From Desulfurella amilsii (GTDB taxonomy: Bacteria > Campylobacterota_A > Desulfurellia > Desulfurellales > Desulfurellaceae): a stretch of DNA of 64,000 nucleotides. Of this stretch, positions 1 through 8,911 are shown piece by piece. The notes beneath the pieces were generated by a model that was given only the letters and a program-made list of their open reading frames with translations, searched no databases and was not told the DNA's origin. The translations under genes were made by a program, and so were the position numbers. Each line of letters begins with the position of its first letter. Positions within the stretch are counted from its first letter, which is position 1. The stretch spans positions 959,501 through 1,023,500 of the forward strand of contig NZ_MDSU01000018.1 in assembly GCF_002119425.1 (NCBI RefSeq), written 5' to 3'.

Positions 1-44
1 TATCTAGTATTACCACTGCTTGCTCTATTGGTAAGTAGAGTTTT

Positions 45-788
45 TTACGGCGTATCATATCCAAATTCTCTAAAGATTTTTTTTGCCTGACTTGATTTCA
101 TAAACTCTAAGTATTTTTTAGCCAATGCTTGATCTTTTGAGGATTTTAATATAACCATTGCTTGTTTAATAGGCTTATATAAATTTTGATCAATGTCGCA
201 ATAATGACCGCTATTAGATTTAATTACTAACGCAAGCGGTATAAATGCTATTTGGGCATTACCTGTCTGGGCAAATTGTTGGGCCTGCTGCACATCATTT
301 GCAAATACAATATTTTTCTCCACTTTATCATAAATATGTGCTGTTTTTAAAGCTTCGATAGAAGCCCTTCCGTAAGGCGCTAATTTTGGGTTTGCAATGG
401 CAATATGCAACACATCTTTGCTTAAAGAGCTCTCTATGCAATCATTGTTTAATTTTATATTACTATTTGTCCAGATCACAAGTTTGCCAATAGCGTATAC
501 ATAATAATCATCATTTAAAGCAAAACCTCTTTTGACTAATTCTTGTGGGTATTTTGCATCGGCTGACATAAAAATATCCACTGGGTAGCCATTTGTAATT
601 TGCTGGTAGGCTGCACCAGACACGAGGGGAATTGCAACTACCTTCGTCGATTTATTTTGTTTTTCAAATTCTGCATTAATGGGTTTAATAACTTTATCAA
701 GATTTGGTGCAATAACAACTTTTAGCTCACCCGCAAAAGAAATTTGCGCAAAAAAAACCACAAGAAGCACCGCTAGTACACTTTTCAT
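45..788 (-). CDS. modA: molybdate ABC transporter substrate-binding protein ModA
   Basis: Periplasmic solute-binding protein of the molybdate/tungstate importer, 247 aa. The first 19 or so residues are a signal peptide ending SFA, and the mature part starts ELKVVIAPN. The segments PVDIFMSADAKYP, ANPKLAPYGRAS and GNAQIAFIPLAL follow the ModA family pattern of an extracellular class II binding protein. The start is the ATG at 788, which has an AGGAGGCG ribosome site a few bases upstream. A longer frame to 872 would read through the promoter and is rejected. The permease and ATPase genes are not visible and may lie beyond the left edge. The gene fits with mobB, moaA and moaC found nearby. Confidence 0.9.
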   Translation of the reverse strand: MKSVLAVLLVVFFAQISFAGELKVVIAPNLDKVIKPINAEFEKQNKSTKVVAIPLVSGAAYQQITNGYPVDIFMSADAKYPQELVKRGFALNDDYYVYAIGKLVIWTNSNIKLNNDCIESSLSKDVLHIAIANPKLAPYGRASIEALKTAHIYDKVEKNIVFANDVQQAQQFAQTGNAQIAFIPLALVIKSNSGHYCDIDQNLYKPIKQAMVILKSSKDQALAKKYLEFMKSSQAKKIFREFGYDTP

Positions 789-805
789 AACGCCTCCTTT
801 TTTTG

Positions 806-838
806 CCATATAATATTTTATATAACGGTGGTTGTCAA
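806..838 (-). promoter_or_regulatory. modA promoter with a ModE-like inverted repeat
   Basis: On the minus strand, TTGACA (833-838) is separated by 17 bases from TATTAT (810-815). The spacer and -10 contain CGTTATATA followed by ATTATATGG (806-828), an imperfect inverted repeat. Its left half resembles the CGTTATAT half-site known for the molybdate repressor ModE. The promoter is well supported. The ModE assignment is inference, and no modE gene is in this window. Confidence 0.55.
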
Positions 839-956
839 GAAATATTCTACCGTTGGAACAATTTTTATACATAATATAGAAAATCTTTTTGTTTAAGCGT
901 TTTCATATAAAAAGTTTAGCTAACTTTTTTTTACATATCCTTAAACTATAAAATTC

Positions 957-1266
957 CTAAATAAAATCTTTTAATCTATCTTTAATAAATGTTTTTGGTA
1001 TGATACCGCTTTTTTTGTTGTCTATATCAAAAGTTCTGCAAGCATAGCTAACTTCTTGAGGCTTTTTTAGGGTATATGTATCAATACCGTCTATATATGA
1101 AAGGAGATCCCAAAAAATTTACCTCTTTGGCTTTTCCAAGCGTTTCTACATCAATATTTTGCACATTAATGTTTGTACCAAGCTCTTTTAGAGCCTCTAA
1201 TAAGTTGCTGAAAGTAGGCTCAAAATTTGGACAACCACTAAAATACAAAAACTCTGTCTTTTTCAT
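957..1266 (-). pseudogene. frameshifted thioredoxin-like small redox protein
   Basis: The reading frame begins MKKTEFLYFSGCPN, typical of small thioredoxin-fold proteins with a YFxGCPN start and a later GSP motif (Cys12 is the candidate redox residue). The open frame stops after 61 residues, just past FLGSP. Shifting by one base near 1090 (within CTCCTTTCAT on the coding strand) continues the protein as YIDGIDTYTLKKPQ, then VSYACRTFDID and SGIIPKTFIKDRL, to a stop at 957-959. That gives the family's usual length of about 100 residues. Either the gene is broken or the base call in the short T run is wrong. It overlaps the stop of the PadR gene by four bases and so sits in its operon. Confidence 0.7.
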
Positions 1267-1679
1267 AAGCTCTCCTTATCAATATTGTTGCATGCTTGTA
1301 AAAAGCTTTCCAAGCTTTCTTTTAAGTTTGTTAACGACAGAATCCATAACTTCAGCTCAGATTTGCCCTTGTCTGTTAGCGTATAGATTTTTTTGTAATT
1401 TCCCCTGCCTTTATCGTTAATATCGCAAGATGAAATAATAAGCTGATCTTTTTCCATTGCGTTAAGTGTCTTATAAATATAACCAAAGTCTCCTACATCT
1501 TCGTACTTTATACCCATATCTTGAAGTGCTTCTATAATTTTAAAACCATGTTTGGGACCTTGTGTTAGAATATAGAGCATAAAAGCCCTTAAAAATCTTG
1601 GCGGGCGTTCGGCGGGATAGTTTTCACACCATCGCTTAATTTTAACCATTGATTTTACTTCACTTTTTTCACCTTTCAT
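1263..1679 (-). CDS. PadR family transcriptional regulator
   Basis: A 138-aa protein with the PadR-type winged helix. The segment ILTQGPKHGFKIIEAL (about residues 38-53) begins the domain, YIYKTLNAMEKDQLI is the recognition and wing region, and YTLTDKGKSEL follows. PadR proteins are usually repressors that bind small ligands. The start at 1679 has a GGAGA ribosome site. It lies 3 bases downstream of the EAL protein gene and overlaps the frameshifted redox gene, so the three may be cotranscribed. Its target is unknown. The downstream thioredoxin-like gene is a natural candidate. Confidence 0.8.
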   Translation of the reverse strand: MKGEKSEVKSMVKIKRWCENYPAERPPRFLRAFMLYILTQGPKHGFKIIEALQDMGIKYEDVGDFGYIYKTLNAMEKDQLIISSCDINDKGRGNYKKIYTLTDKGKSELKLWILSLTNLKESLESFLQACNNIDKESL

Positions 1680-1682
1680 AGT

Positions 1683-4600
1683 TTAATCTCCTATTAAATG
1701 ATCAAATTCTTCTTTGGTAAGCGGCATAGATAGCAAAAATCCCTGGACTGCGTCACAACCTAATTGCTCTAACATACTAAGTTGTTCTGTAGTTTCTACA
1801 CCTTCTGCAATTGTTTTTATTCCTAAATTATGCGCTAAATAAATTATGGTTTCGACTATAGATTTTGCCTTTAAGTCAAAAAGCATCTTTTTAACAAATG
1901 ATATATCAATCTTGATATAGTCAAACGGCAACTCACTCAAATAAGATAAGGAAGAATAACCCGTCCCAAAATCATCCAAAGAAAGCTTTATATTGTGACT
2001 TTTTAGTTCATTGAACAATACTTTGTAATAAGGCAAGTTTTCTACAAATGTGCGCTCAACCATCTCAATGATTATTAGAGAAGGATCAATTAAATTTGCT
2101 TGAATTATAGATACAATTTCATTTACAAAATGGCGTTGTTTAAAACTAATAGGTGAAATATTAATGGAAATAGGTATTTTATGTTTTCTCAAACTAATAT
2201 CGCGCGCCACTTCGTTTTTTATCCAATCCTCAACATTCAAAATAAGGCCTGTTTCTTCCAAAAATGGTATAAACTCAAGAGGTGGAATAATTTTATTGTC
2301 TTTTTTCCACCTAAGCAAGCTTTCTGCGCCTATAATTTTTTTGCTTTTTACCTCAAAGTAGGGCTGGTAATAAACCAAGAATTCTCTGTTTGTAATTGCT
2401 TTGGTTAAATTGTATCTTAAATCAAGCCTTTCTTTAGCACTCGCTTCAACTTCCTGCCTGTAAAACCCAAGCGCACCTTCTCCCTTTTCTTTTGCATCTA
2501 CTACCGCAATCTCTGCTTTTTCTAAAAGCGTTTTCGAACTTTTAGAGTCTTTTGGGTACAAACTTACCCCAGCGTTAAACGAAAGTTTTACTGTATTACC
2601 ATTTATATTGTAATCATCAGAAAGCACCCTTATAATATTTACCATTAATACTAAACTATCCTCTTCAAACGAAAGGTCTTTCAATAAAACCGCAAACTTA
2701 TCTGATTCTAATTTGGCTACTATATCAATCTGTCTAACAGTTTTGCCCAATCTCTTAGCGATTGCTTGAAGTATTTGATTTCCCAACTCAAAGCCATAAG
2801 CTTTGTTTATATTGCCAAAATTTATTGGGTTTATAACAACAACTGCACCTATTTTGTTTTCAATTTCTGCACGCTTTAGAAACCTTTCGATGTAATCAAG
2901 AAAAGCCTGACGGTTCGGTAAACCAGTAGTCATATCAAAGTTTGTTAAATAGTTTATTTTCTCGTACAATGATTTTTCTCTTGATATGTCTTTTGCTATG
3001 ATTACATAATACTTTATTTGATTGTCTTCAATAAAGGGCACTATGCTAACAAGCGCATTGAAAAAAGTTTCATTTTTTGTTTTGTAAGTAATAATATCAG
3101 AAAAAATCTTTCCTGATTTTAAAGTGTTATAAAAATTTTTTGCAAATTCCCTGCTGTGAGTTTTTGAGCTAAAAATAGAATGATGCTTACCAATAACTTC
3201 ATCTTTTTTAAAACCCGTAATCTTTTCAACTGCTTCGTTGACATACACAATATTAAAGTCCTTATCCATCACACCTATTAAATTTTCATTTTTATCTATT
3301 GCAAGCATAACAATATTGCGCCAGCGTTGATTTTCTAAGTTATCGAGCGCATAGTTGATATCCAAAGTTATTTCCTTTAGCAAGTCAAATATGCTTTTGT
3401 TAAAAAAGTTTATTTTATCAGACAAAGCTACGATAACACCAATTGATTTGCTATTTTTAATAATAGGCAGAAAGCAGCATGAATGTATGCCAATTTTTGC
3501 AGCTTCAGCATTAAACGGTCCCAAGGCCTTTGTGCTTGCATCGTTTATAATGTAAACGCGCTTATTTTTAAAAGATTTAAAAAAAGGAAAGCTATACAAT
3601 TTGTCTTTATCCAGTGTTTTTAAAATGCTAAACTGTTTAGATACAAAATCTAAAAAGCTCTTGTAACTCGGATTTTCTATGTTTGAGGCTTTTATATAAA
3701 AATCATTGTCATAATTAACAAGCGCCACATAGGCAATCTTAAACTTTGCGTACTCAACAAGAATTTTTGTTATTTTATCAAATATCACTTCTTCATTTGT
3801 TTCGTATATGAGCAATTGGTTAATTTCAGATAAAGTCGCATATATGCTTGATAAATTTTCTATAGTTTGAAGGTGCTTTGTTTCTTTCGTGATATCGCGC
3901 GCTAGATCAACAAATCGGCTTACTTTGTCATTGATTTTTACAGGTATAATTAAAGAACTAAGGTAAAATAGCTTCCCATTTTTATTTTTATTTATAAAAG
4001 AGCAATTATAACTCTTTCCACTTAATAAATTATCCCACAAATTTTTATAAAAATCATTACTGTGGTAGCCCGATTTAAAAACAGAAGGCTTTTTGCCTAT
4101 TAATTCTTGCGCCTCATAACCCGATATATCGCTTACTGTTTTATTTGCATACTCAATTGTCCCATCAGCACCTGTTATCACAACCCATTCAGAAGATGAC
4201 CAAATGGCTTCATCCAGCATAACCCTGTGTTGCTCATCTTTTATTTTTTGGAGAGCAAAACTAATATCGGATTGTATTTCTTTCAATATATCTAAATACT
4301 TTTCTCTAAATTGATTTGCAATTTTTGAGTGTAAAAGTATAACATATTGAACCTTACCATATAATAAGATTGGTATCGCGCAAGCAGATAGAATGCTGTG
4401 TTTTTTAAAGTAGCTACTCCAAAAATGCAGACCAGAGTCTTTTTTTACATTAGACACTATTGAGATAGCACCAGAATTAAACGCTCTTGACACTACACCA
4501 AGGCCAAAATCAGTGTTTATATCTGTAGAGATTTTTAAAGTTTTAAAGTCACTTAAAATTGCTTCATTTTGAGCATTTGCGTATTTTACGACAAAATTTT

Positions 4601-5498
4601 TTGCTGCATCAATATAGCCTACGCTTACAAGACCAAAATCCAATTTTTCAACTAAAATCCTGCAGATAGACATCAACAATTTATCTTCACTATTTTCAAG
4701 CGTAATCAATCTATTTATCTCTTTTAATGCAAAATATAGCTTTTCGATTAATTTTTGTTCTGTTATGTCTATAATGACACCAAATGCAACGTACTCGTTT
4801 TTGTATTTGATTGTGTTTGCAAACAAATTGGCATAAATGATGCTTTTGTCTTTTTTTAGCATCTTTATTTCGCTGTAATTAATAGAAAACTTTTCCCCTC
4901 TAAAGCGTCTTTGTAAAATTTCGTTTATCTTAACTCTCTCTTTTTCATTATAGAATAAATCAATAGGCTTTATATGTTTGATTTCATCAAAAGTATACCC
5001 CAATATATCCAGTGTCTTTTGATTTGCATAAATATAGGAATCTTTGCCAAGCATATAAATCCCAACAGGCGATTTTATAGACAATACTTTGAATAGCTCT
5101 AATGATTCTTGCGACTGCACTTGCAAATCAAATAGATCCGTTAAATTCTCTACAAAACCAATATTTTTATAGACATTATCATTTTTTTCAGTTATATAAA
5201 CATTGTTTTTTAGGTATAAATAAGAGCCATTTTTAGTCAAAAACCTATAGGTGAAACTTGTTGATTCGCTTGTCTCTAAAAGTGACAATTTTTTTAAAAC
5301 TGTTGGTTTATCTTCTTCGTGGATTTTGCTGAACCATAAGTTTGGGCTTGATAGCTCTTCTTTTGTATAGCCCGTTAAGGCTTCAATATAATTGCTATCT
5401 AGTAAATCAATGCTTAATATTTCTACACTTTCGTCTTTTATTTTGACTATAGATTCATAAATAATTATGGGTAATTTTTTAAACAACTTCTCTTTCAT
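1683..5498 (-). CDS. multi-PAS/GAF sensor with degenerate GGDEF and intact EAL domain
   Basis: A 1271-aa soluble cyclic-di-GMP protein with no obvious membrane segment. The order by eye is PAS (about 10-125), PAS (130-250), GAF (265-415), PAS (425-545), GAF (555-705), PAS (715-830), GGDEF (840-1005) and EAL (1020-1265). The GGDEF signature reads ESDKF, so diguanylate cyclase activity is unlikely. The RxxD inhibitory-site motif (RQID) just before it is kept. The EAL domain keeps ESLLRW, NISPISF, DDFGTGYSS, KIDISFV, AEGVET and QGFLLS, so it is predicted to be an active phosphodiesterase. The repeated PAS and GAF domains suggest cytoplasmic sensing of redox, ligand or gas signals. Confidence 0.88.
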   Translation of the reverse strand: MKEKLFKKLPIIIYESIVKIKDESVEILSIDLLDSNYIEALTGYTKEELSSPNLWFSKIHEEDKPTVLKKLSLLETSESTSFTYRFLTKNGSYLYLKNNVYITEKNDNVYKNIGFVENLTDLFDLQVQSQESLELFKVLSIKSPVGIYMLGKDSYIYANQKTLDILGYTFDEIKHIKPIDLFYNEKERVKINEILQRRFRGEKFSINYSEIKMLKKDKSIIYANLFANTIKYKNEYVAFGVIIDITEQKLIEKLYFALKEINRLITLENSEDKLLMSICRILVEKLDFGLVSVGYIDAAKNFVVKYANAQNEAILSDFKTLKISTDINTDFGLGVVSRAFNSGAISIVSNVKKDSGLHFWSSYFKKHSILSACAIPILLYGKVQYVILLHSKIANQFREKYLDILKEIQSDISFALQKIKDEQHRVMLDEAIWSSSEWVVITGADGTIEYANKTVSDISGYEAQELIGKKPSVFKSGYHSNDFYKNLWDNLLSGKSYNCSFINKNKNGKLFYLSSLIIPVKINDKVSRFVDLARDITKETKHLQTIENLSSIYATLSEINQLLIYETNEEVIFDKITKILVEYAKFKIAYVALVNYDNDFYIKASNIENPSYKSFLDFVSKQFSILKTLDKDKLYSFPFFKSFKNKRVYIINDASTKALGPFNAEAAKIGIHSCCFLPIIKNSKSIGVIVALSDKINFFNKSIFDLLKEITLDINYALDNLENQRWRNIVMLAIDKNENLIGVMDKDFNIVYVNEAVEKITGFKKDEVIGKHHSIFSSKTHSREFAKNFYNTLKSGKIFSDIITYKTKNETFFNALVSIVPFIEDNQIKYYVIIAKDISREKSLYEKINYLTNFDMTTGLPNRQAFLDYIERFLKRAEIENKIGAVVVINPINFGNINKAYGFELGNQILQAIAKRLGKTVRQIDIVAKLESDKFAVLLKDLSFEEDSLVLMVNIIRVLSDDYNINGNTVKLSFNAGVSLYPKDSKSSKTLLEKAEIAVVDAKEKGEGALGFYRQEVEASAKERLDLRYNLTKAITNREFLVYYQPYFEVKSKKIIGAESLLRWKKDNKIIPPLEFIPFLEETGLILNVEDWIKNEVARDISLRKHKIPISINISPISFKQRHFVNEIVSIIQANLIDPSLIIIEMVERTFVENLPYYKVLFNELKSHNIKLSLDDFGTGYSSLSYLSELPFDYIKIDISFVKKMLFDLKAKSIVETIIYLAHNLGIKTIAEGVETTEQLSMLEQLGCDAVQGFLLSMPLTKEEFDHLIGD

Positions 5499-5528
5499 TT
5501 ACTTAAACTTTTATATATAACTAAGTTT

Positions 5529-5556
5529 ATTGTAACAAATTTATTAGAATAAGCAA
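5529..5556 (-). promoter_or_regulatory. putative promoter for the EAL protein gene
   Basis: On the minus strand, TTGCTT (5551-5556) and TACAAT (5529-5534) are spaced by 16 bases, about 30 bases upstream of the start codon. The match is moderate and no strong ribosome site follows. Confidence 0.4.
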
Positions 5557-5566
5557 GTTTTAAATC

Positions 5567-6043
5567 CTAGGTTTTTCTTTCGAATTCGCCTGATTTGCCA
5601 CCACTTTTTTTGAGTAAATAAATATCTGTTATTTCAATAGATTTATCAATAGACTTACACATATCGTAAATGGTAAGTGCAGCAATTGAACAAGCGCATA
5701 GGCTTTCCATCTCAACACCGGTTTTGGCTGTTATCTTAGCTGTAGAAATTACCCTGATAGTATTATCTTCATCGTTTAGCTCAAAGTCAATATTGATTTG
5801 ATCTAGGTTTAATGGATGACACATTGGTATTAAATGAGGTGTTTGTTTTGCGCCCATTATACCAGCAACACTTGCTACAGCCAACACATCGCCTTTTTTA
5901 ACTGTACCTTCTTTTACTGCAAGGTAAGCCTGCTTTGAGAGCTTTACAACTGCTTGTGCTAAAGCTATCCTTAGCGTTGGCTCTTTAATGGATACATCTA
6001 CCATAGTAGGCTTATTTTGTTCGTTAAAATGTGTAAATTTCAT
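5567..6043 (-). CDS. moaC: cyclic pyranopterin monophosphate synthase MoaC
   Basis: Second enzyme of molybdenum cofactor synthesis. It converts the MoaA product 3',8-cyclo-dihydro-GTP into cyclic pyranopterin monophosphate. The 158-aa length is normal. Family motifs seen are MVDVSIKEPTLRIA, MGAKQTPHLIPMCHPL (residues about 83-98, including the conserved HPL), TGVEMESLCACSIAALTIYDM, and KSGGKSGEF near the C-terminus. The gene ends the mobB-to-moaC operon, three bases after moaA. It acts in the cytoplasm with MoaA. Confidence 0.95.
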   Translation of the reverse strand: MKFTHFNEQNKPTMVDVSIKEPTLRIALAQAVVKLSKQAYLAVKEGTVKKGDVLAVASVAGIMGAKQTPHLIPMCHPLNLDQINIDFELNDEDNTIRVISTAKITAKTGVEMESLCACSIAALTIYDMCKSIDKSIEITDIYLLKKSGGKSGEFERKT

Positions 6044-6046
6044 TTT

Positions 6047-7009
6047 TTATCCTCCAAGGTTGGAAAAAGATTGATGAATGTTTGTCGTAAGCAGTTGGTG
6101 CTGCTTGGGCTTTTTTAATACAGAGTTTTTTAAAAGTTCCTTTGTTTGATCTAAGCTGCCCTGCCTTAAAACCGCTTTAAAGTTGATTCTTATATCATGA
6201 CCAAGGCACAAAATTAAGTTGCCATCAGAAGATAGTCTAATGCGATTACAAAAAGCGCAAAAGTTATGCGAAAGTGGTGTAATAAAACCAATGCGTGTAT
6301 TTTCAACTTCACAGTATTGGCTTGGACCATTTGTTTTATAGTTTGTACTTTTTAATAAATAATTTTTTTGGATAATATTTTTTATTTCATCTATCGGTAT
6401 AAAATTTGCTTTAAAATCTTCATTAAAATCTGTCGGCATATACTCTATAAACCTTATTTCATACTTGCGCAACAGTGCAAATTCAAGCAAGCTTTCTACG
6501 CAGTCAATATTGTATGTGCGCATAATAACGCTATTAATTTTTGTATTAACAAAACCTACCTTATCAAGCTCATCAAAACCCCTTATAACATCATCAATGC
6601 TGCCAAATCTGGTTATCTCTCTAAATTTTTGTTTATCTAAAGTATCGAGACTTACAGTAACTCTTGATAAACCACTATCTTTTAATAATCTTGCATAATT
6701 CTTGAGCAAACTGCCATTTGTAGTTAGAGATATGTCGTTGTAGCCTATATTTCTTAACATTTCTACAAGCTTGTATATGTGCTTTCTAACTAAAGGCTCA
6801 CCGCCCGTTAATTTAATTTTTCTAACACCAAGATCATATGCAGCCTTTGCAAACAAAGCAATCTCTTCATAAGTCAAAATCTCGCTCATATCCTTAAATG
6901 CTACACCTTCAAGTGGCATACAGTACACGCACCTATAGTTGCATCTATCTGTAACAGATATTCTTAGATAATCAATTTTTCTGCCAAAGGGATCAATTAA
7001 CTGTTCCAC
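6047..7009 (-). CDS. moaA: GTP 3',8-cyclase MoaA
   Basis: Radical SAM enzyme that starts molybdopterin synthesis by rearranging GTP. The N-terminal cluster motif CNYRCVYC has Cys at 23, 27 and 30, followed by LTGGEPLVR. The C-terminal cluster is formed by FCAFCNRIRLS and a later LCLGHD. The protein ends in Gly-Gly, as active MoaA enzymes do. Its 320 residues fit the family. The gene overlaps thiE by 13 bases and precedes moaC, so translation is probably coupled. Confidence 0.96.
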   Translation of the reverse strand: MEQLIDPFGRKIDYLRISVTDRCNYRCVYCMPLEGVAFKDMSEILTYEEIALFAKAAYDLGVRKIKLTGGEPLVRKHIYKLVEMLRNIGYNDISLTTNGSLLKNYARLLKDSGLSRVTVSLDTLDKQKFREITRFGSIDDVIRGFDELDKVGFVNTKINSVIMRTYNIDCVESLLEFALLRKYEIRFIEYMPTDFNEDFKANFIPIDEIKNIIQKNYLLKSTNYKTNGPSQYCEVENTRIGFITPLSHNFCAFCNRIRLSSDGNLILCLGHDIRINFKAVLRQGSLDQTKELLKNSVLKKPKQHQLLTTNIHQSFSNLGG

Positions 7010-7593
7010 TTATTTAACATCTCCAAAAAATGCCCATAATCATTATACAATACATCCGTTATGCTTGTAAAGCCATAAGCACCAATACCTTTTATGCTAT
7101 CAATATTGGATAATTTTATGCCTCCTATAAGATAGGCTGGTTTTTTAGAAGACTTTACCATTTGCTGTGCAAGATCTGGTCCAATCACCACTGCATCTTT
7201 GGTACTTGTTTTAAATACAGCCCCAACGCCAATATAATCAACAAAATCAACCTCGCTGCTTAATACTTGATCTAGAGAGTGCGTTGATAAGCCAATAATG
7301 AAACCTTTGGGGACAATCTTTCTCAAATAAGACGGTGGTATATCATCTTGGCCTACATGCACACCATCTGCGCCAACAACTAAAGCTAAATCTAGCCTGT
7401 CGTTTACAATCATTAAAACATTTGCTTTTTTTGTCAATTCTCGTATTTCAAGGCTTTCATAAAGCATCTGTTTGCTTGGTAAATTTTTTGCCCTATACTG
7501 TATCGCTTTTGCGCCAAAATCTATCAATTTTTTACAAGTGCCAATGCTATCGTTTTCCATTGTTATGCCATAGAAGCCTTTTGATAAATCCAT
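6997..7593 (-). CDS. thiE: thiamine-phosphate synthase ThiE (or TenI-like)
   Basis: A 198-aa TIM-barrel protein that should join the thiazole and pyrimidine halves of thiamine phosphate. Diagnostic segments are IQYRAKNL, VNDRLDLALVVGADGVHVGQDD (diphosphate and metal binding), GLSTHS, and YIGVGAVFKTSTKD. The start at 7593 lies inside the gmhB gene (31-base overlap) and gives the expected MDLSKGFYGIT beginning. No TPP riboswitch was seen and no other thi gene is near. TenI thiazole tautomerase is the main alternative because the families are close. Confidence 0.85.
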   Translation of the reverse strand: MDLSKGFYGITMENDSIGTCKKLIDFGAKAIQYRAKNLPSKQMLYESLEIRELTKKANVLMIVNDRLDLALVVGADGVHVGQDDIPPSYLRKIVPKGFIIGLSTHSLDQVLSSEVDFVDYIGVGAVFKTSTKDAVVIGPDLAQQMVKSSKKPAYLIGGIKLSNIDSIKGIGAYGFTSITDVLYNDYGHFLEMLNKWNS

Positions 7594-8096
7594 AGCGCCA
7601 CCTCGTATAAATTTCTAAATATATATGAAGCTTTAGTGTTTGATTTACACTTTATGCCTTCACCGTTTAGTATCAAAATAGGTTCGATACCTGCGTTTAA
7701 GCCAAGTTCAACATCTGATTCTTTATCCCCTATTACAAAAGAGCCTTCTTTTTTTATATTAAAATCAGCAATTGCTTGATCAATTAGAGCTGTTTTGGGC
7801 TTTCTACAGGCGCAATTATCCTCTGGCAAATGTGGGCAAAAATAAAATGCATCTATCAAATTAAGACAACGCTTATTTATTGTCTCATGAGTTTTTTTAA
7901 CAAAGTCCTCACTAAAATAGCCCCTTGCTATACCTGACTGATTTGTAATTACAATAATTTTATAGCCTAGTTGTTTGAATATTTTTAAAGATTTTTTTAT
8001 GTTTGGCAAACACTTGATGTCTTCAAAACGTTTTAAATAGCCCGGATCCCTAATAATAGTACCATCCCTGTCTAAAAAGACCGCTAGGTTTTCCAT
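7563..8096 (-). CDS. gmhB: D,D-heptose 1,7-bisphosphate phosphatase GmhB (HAD-IIIA)
   Basis: A 177-aa HAD phosphatase that removes the C7 phosphate in ADP-heptose synthesis for lipopolysaccharide core. It shows the catalytic FLDRDGTI (residues about 7-14), TNQSGIARG, a zinc loop CPHLPEDNCACRKPK and the metal motif IGDKESDVELG. All are typical of GmhB. It overlaps the acyltransferase gene by 13 bases and thiE by 31. The neighbouring acyltransferase and glycosyltransferase support an envelope role. Confidence 0.88.
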   Translation of the reverse strand: MENLAVFLDRDGTIIRDPGYLKRFEDIKCLPNIKKSLKIFKQLGYKIIVITNQSGIARGYFSEDFVKKTHETINKRCLNLIDAFYFCPHLPEDNCACRKPKTALIDQAIADFNIKKEGSFVIGDKESDVELGLNAGIEPILILNGEGIKCKSNTKASYIFRNLYEVALWIYQKASMA

Positions 8097-8911
8097 CTAT
8101 TGTGCATCCATAAGTATTTTGTAGGCTCTTTTTTAATCCAATCCTCAAATTCTGCATAAATACTGCGCATAATCGTGTGCAAAGCTTGTTTAAACGGCTC
8201 ATCTGTGGGATAAATGGGTTTTTGAATTACAATCGTGTATGTTTTGCCTTCTTCTTTCAAATAAGCAGGTAAAATAGGCGTTTTGTTTTTGTAAGAAAAC
8301 AGGGCTATGCTTTCTGAAGATTTTGTGCTTCTACCAAAAAACTCTACCTCTAAGCCTTTAGAGCCTCCGTATTGGTCTGCCAATATGCCCACTGTCTGCC
8401 CATTTTGAAGCATTTTAAGAAAATCAAACGTTGAGAGTCTTGATGAAATAATCTTATTCCCGCAAGATTGCCTTAGATCTAAAACAAGTCTATCTAAGGC
8501 TTTATTGTCAAGCGGCCTTACCATTACACTGATAGACTGTTTTAGTATAGAAAATCCACACACAAGCATCTCAAAATTACCAAAATGTGCTGTAGTAAAC
8601 AATACGCCTTTGCTGTGTGATAAAGCTTCTTTAAAATTTTCCAGACCCTGTATTTTAAAGTGTTTCTCTACGAATTTTTTATCACCTAAATGTTTGATAT
8701 TTAGCGAAACCATCTTTGCAAAATAAAGATAAGTATTAAAAAGTATCTTTTTTGCTTTAGCTTTATCAACCCCTAAGGCTAATCCAATATTTTTTAAACC
8801 AATTTTTCGTCTGCTTGTCAAAATAAAATACATTAAAATAGCCACAATACCTAACAAACCCTCTACTATACAGTATGGTAGAACTCTTAATAATTTAAAA
8901 ATAAATTTCAT
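8084..8911 (-). CDS. lipid A biosynthesis lauroyl/myristoyl acyltransferase (LpxL/HtrB family)
   Basis: A 275-aa membrane-bound acyltransferase with one N-terminal hydrophobic segment (about residues 12-32). The catalytic pair is in TAHFGNFEML (His then Glu, the family HX4E motif), followed by VMVRPLDNKALDRLV and ILADQYGG. The protein ends with LWMHNRWKT, matching the C-terminal W(M/L)HxRWK signature. It should add a secondary fatty acid to lipid A. It overlaps the glycosyltransferase gene by four bases. Which acyl chain and position it uses cannot be told. Confidence 0.88.
   Translation of the reverse strand: MKFIFKLLRVLPYCIVEGLLGIVAILMYFILTSRRKIGLKNIGLALGVDKAKAKKILFNTYLYFAKMVSLNIKHLGDKKFVEKHFKIQGLENFKEALSHSKGVLFTTAHFGNFEMLVCGFSILKQSISVMVRPLDNKALDRLVLDLRQSCGNKIISSRLSTFDFLKMLQNGQTVGILADQYGGSKGLEVEFFGRSTKSSESIALFSYKNKTPILPAYLKEEGKTYTIVIQKPIYPTDEPFKQALHTIMRSIYAEFEDWIKKEPTKYLWMHNRWKT

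Noticed and set aside
1-90. Plus-strand open frame at the left edge reading YLVLPLLALLVSRVF, suggestive of a permease segment
   Set aside because: It overlaps the well-supported modA 3' end on the other strand and stops at 88-90. Only about 15 residues look hydrophobic, so it cannot be supported.
1076-1420. 114-codon plus-strand frame
   Set aside because: It is antisense to the thioredoxin-like gene and the PadR regulator and has no domain signature or ribosome site.
7594-7700. Possible TPP riboswitch for thiE
   Set aside because: thiE starts inside gmhB coding sequence, and no TPP-box pattern is visible upstream.
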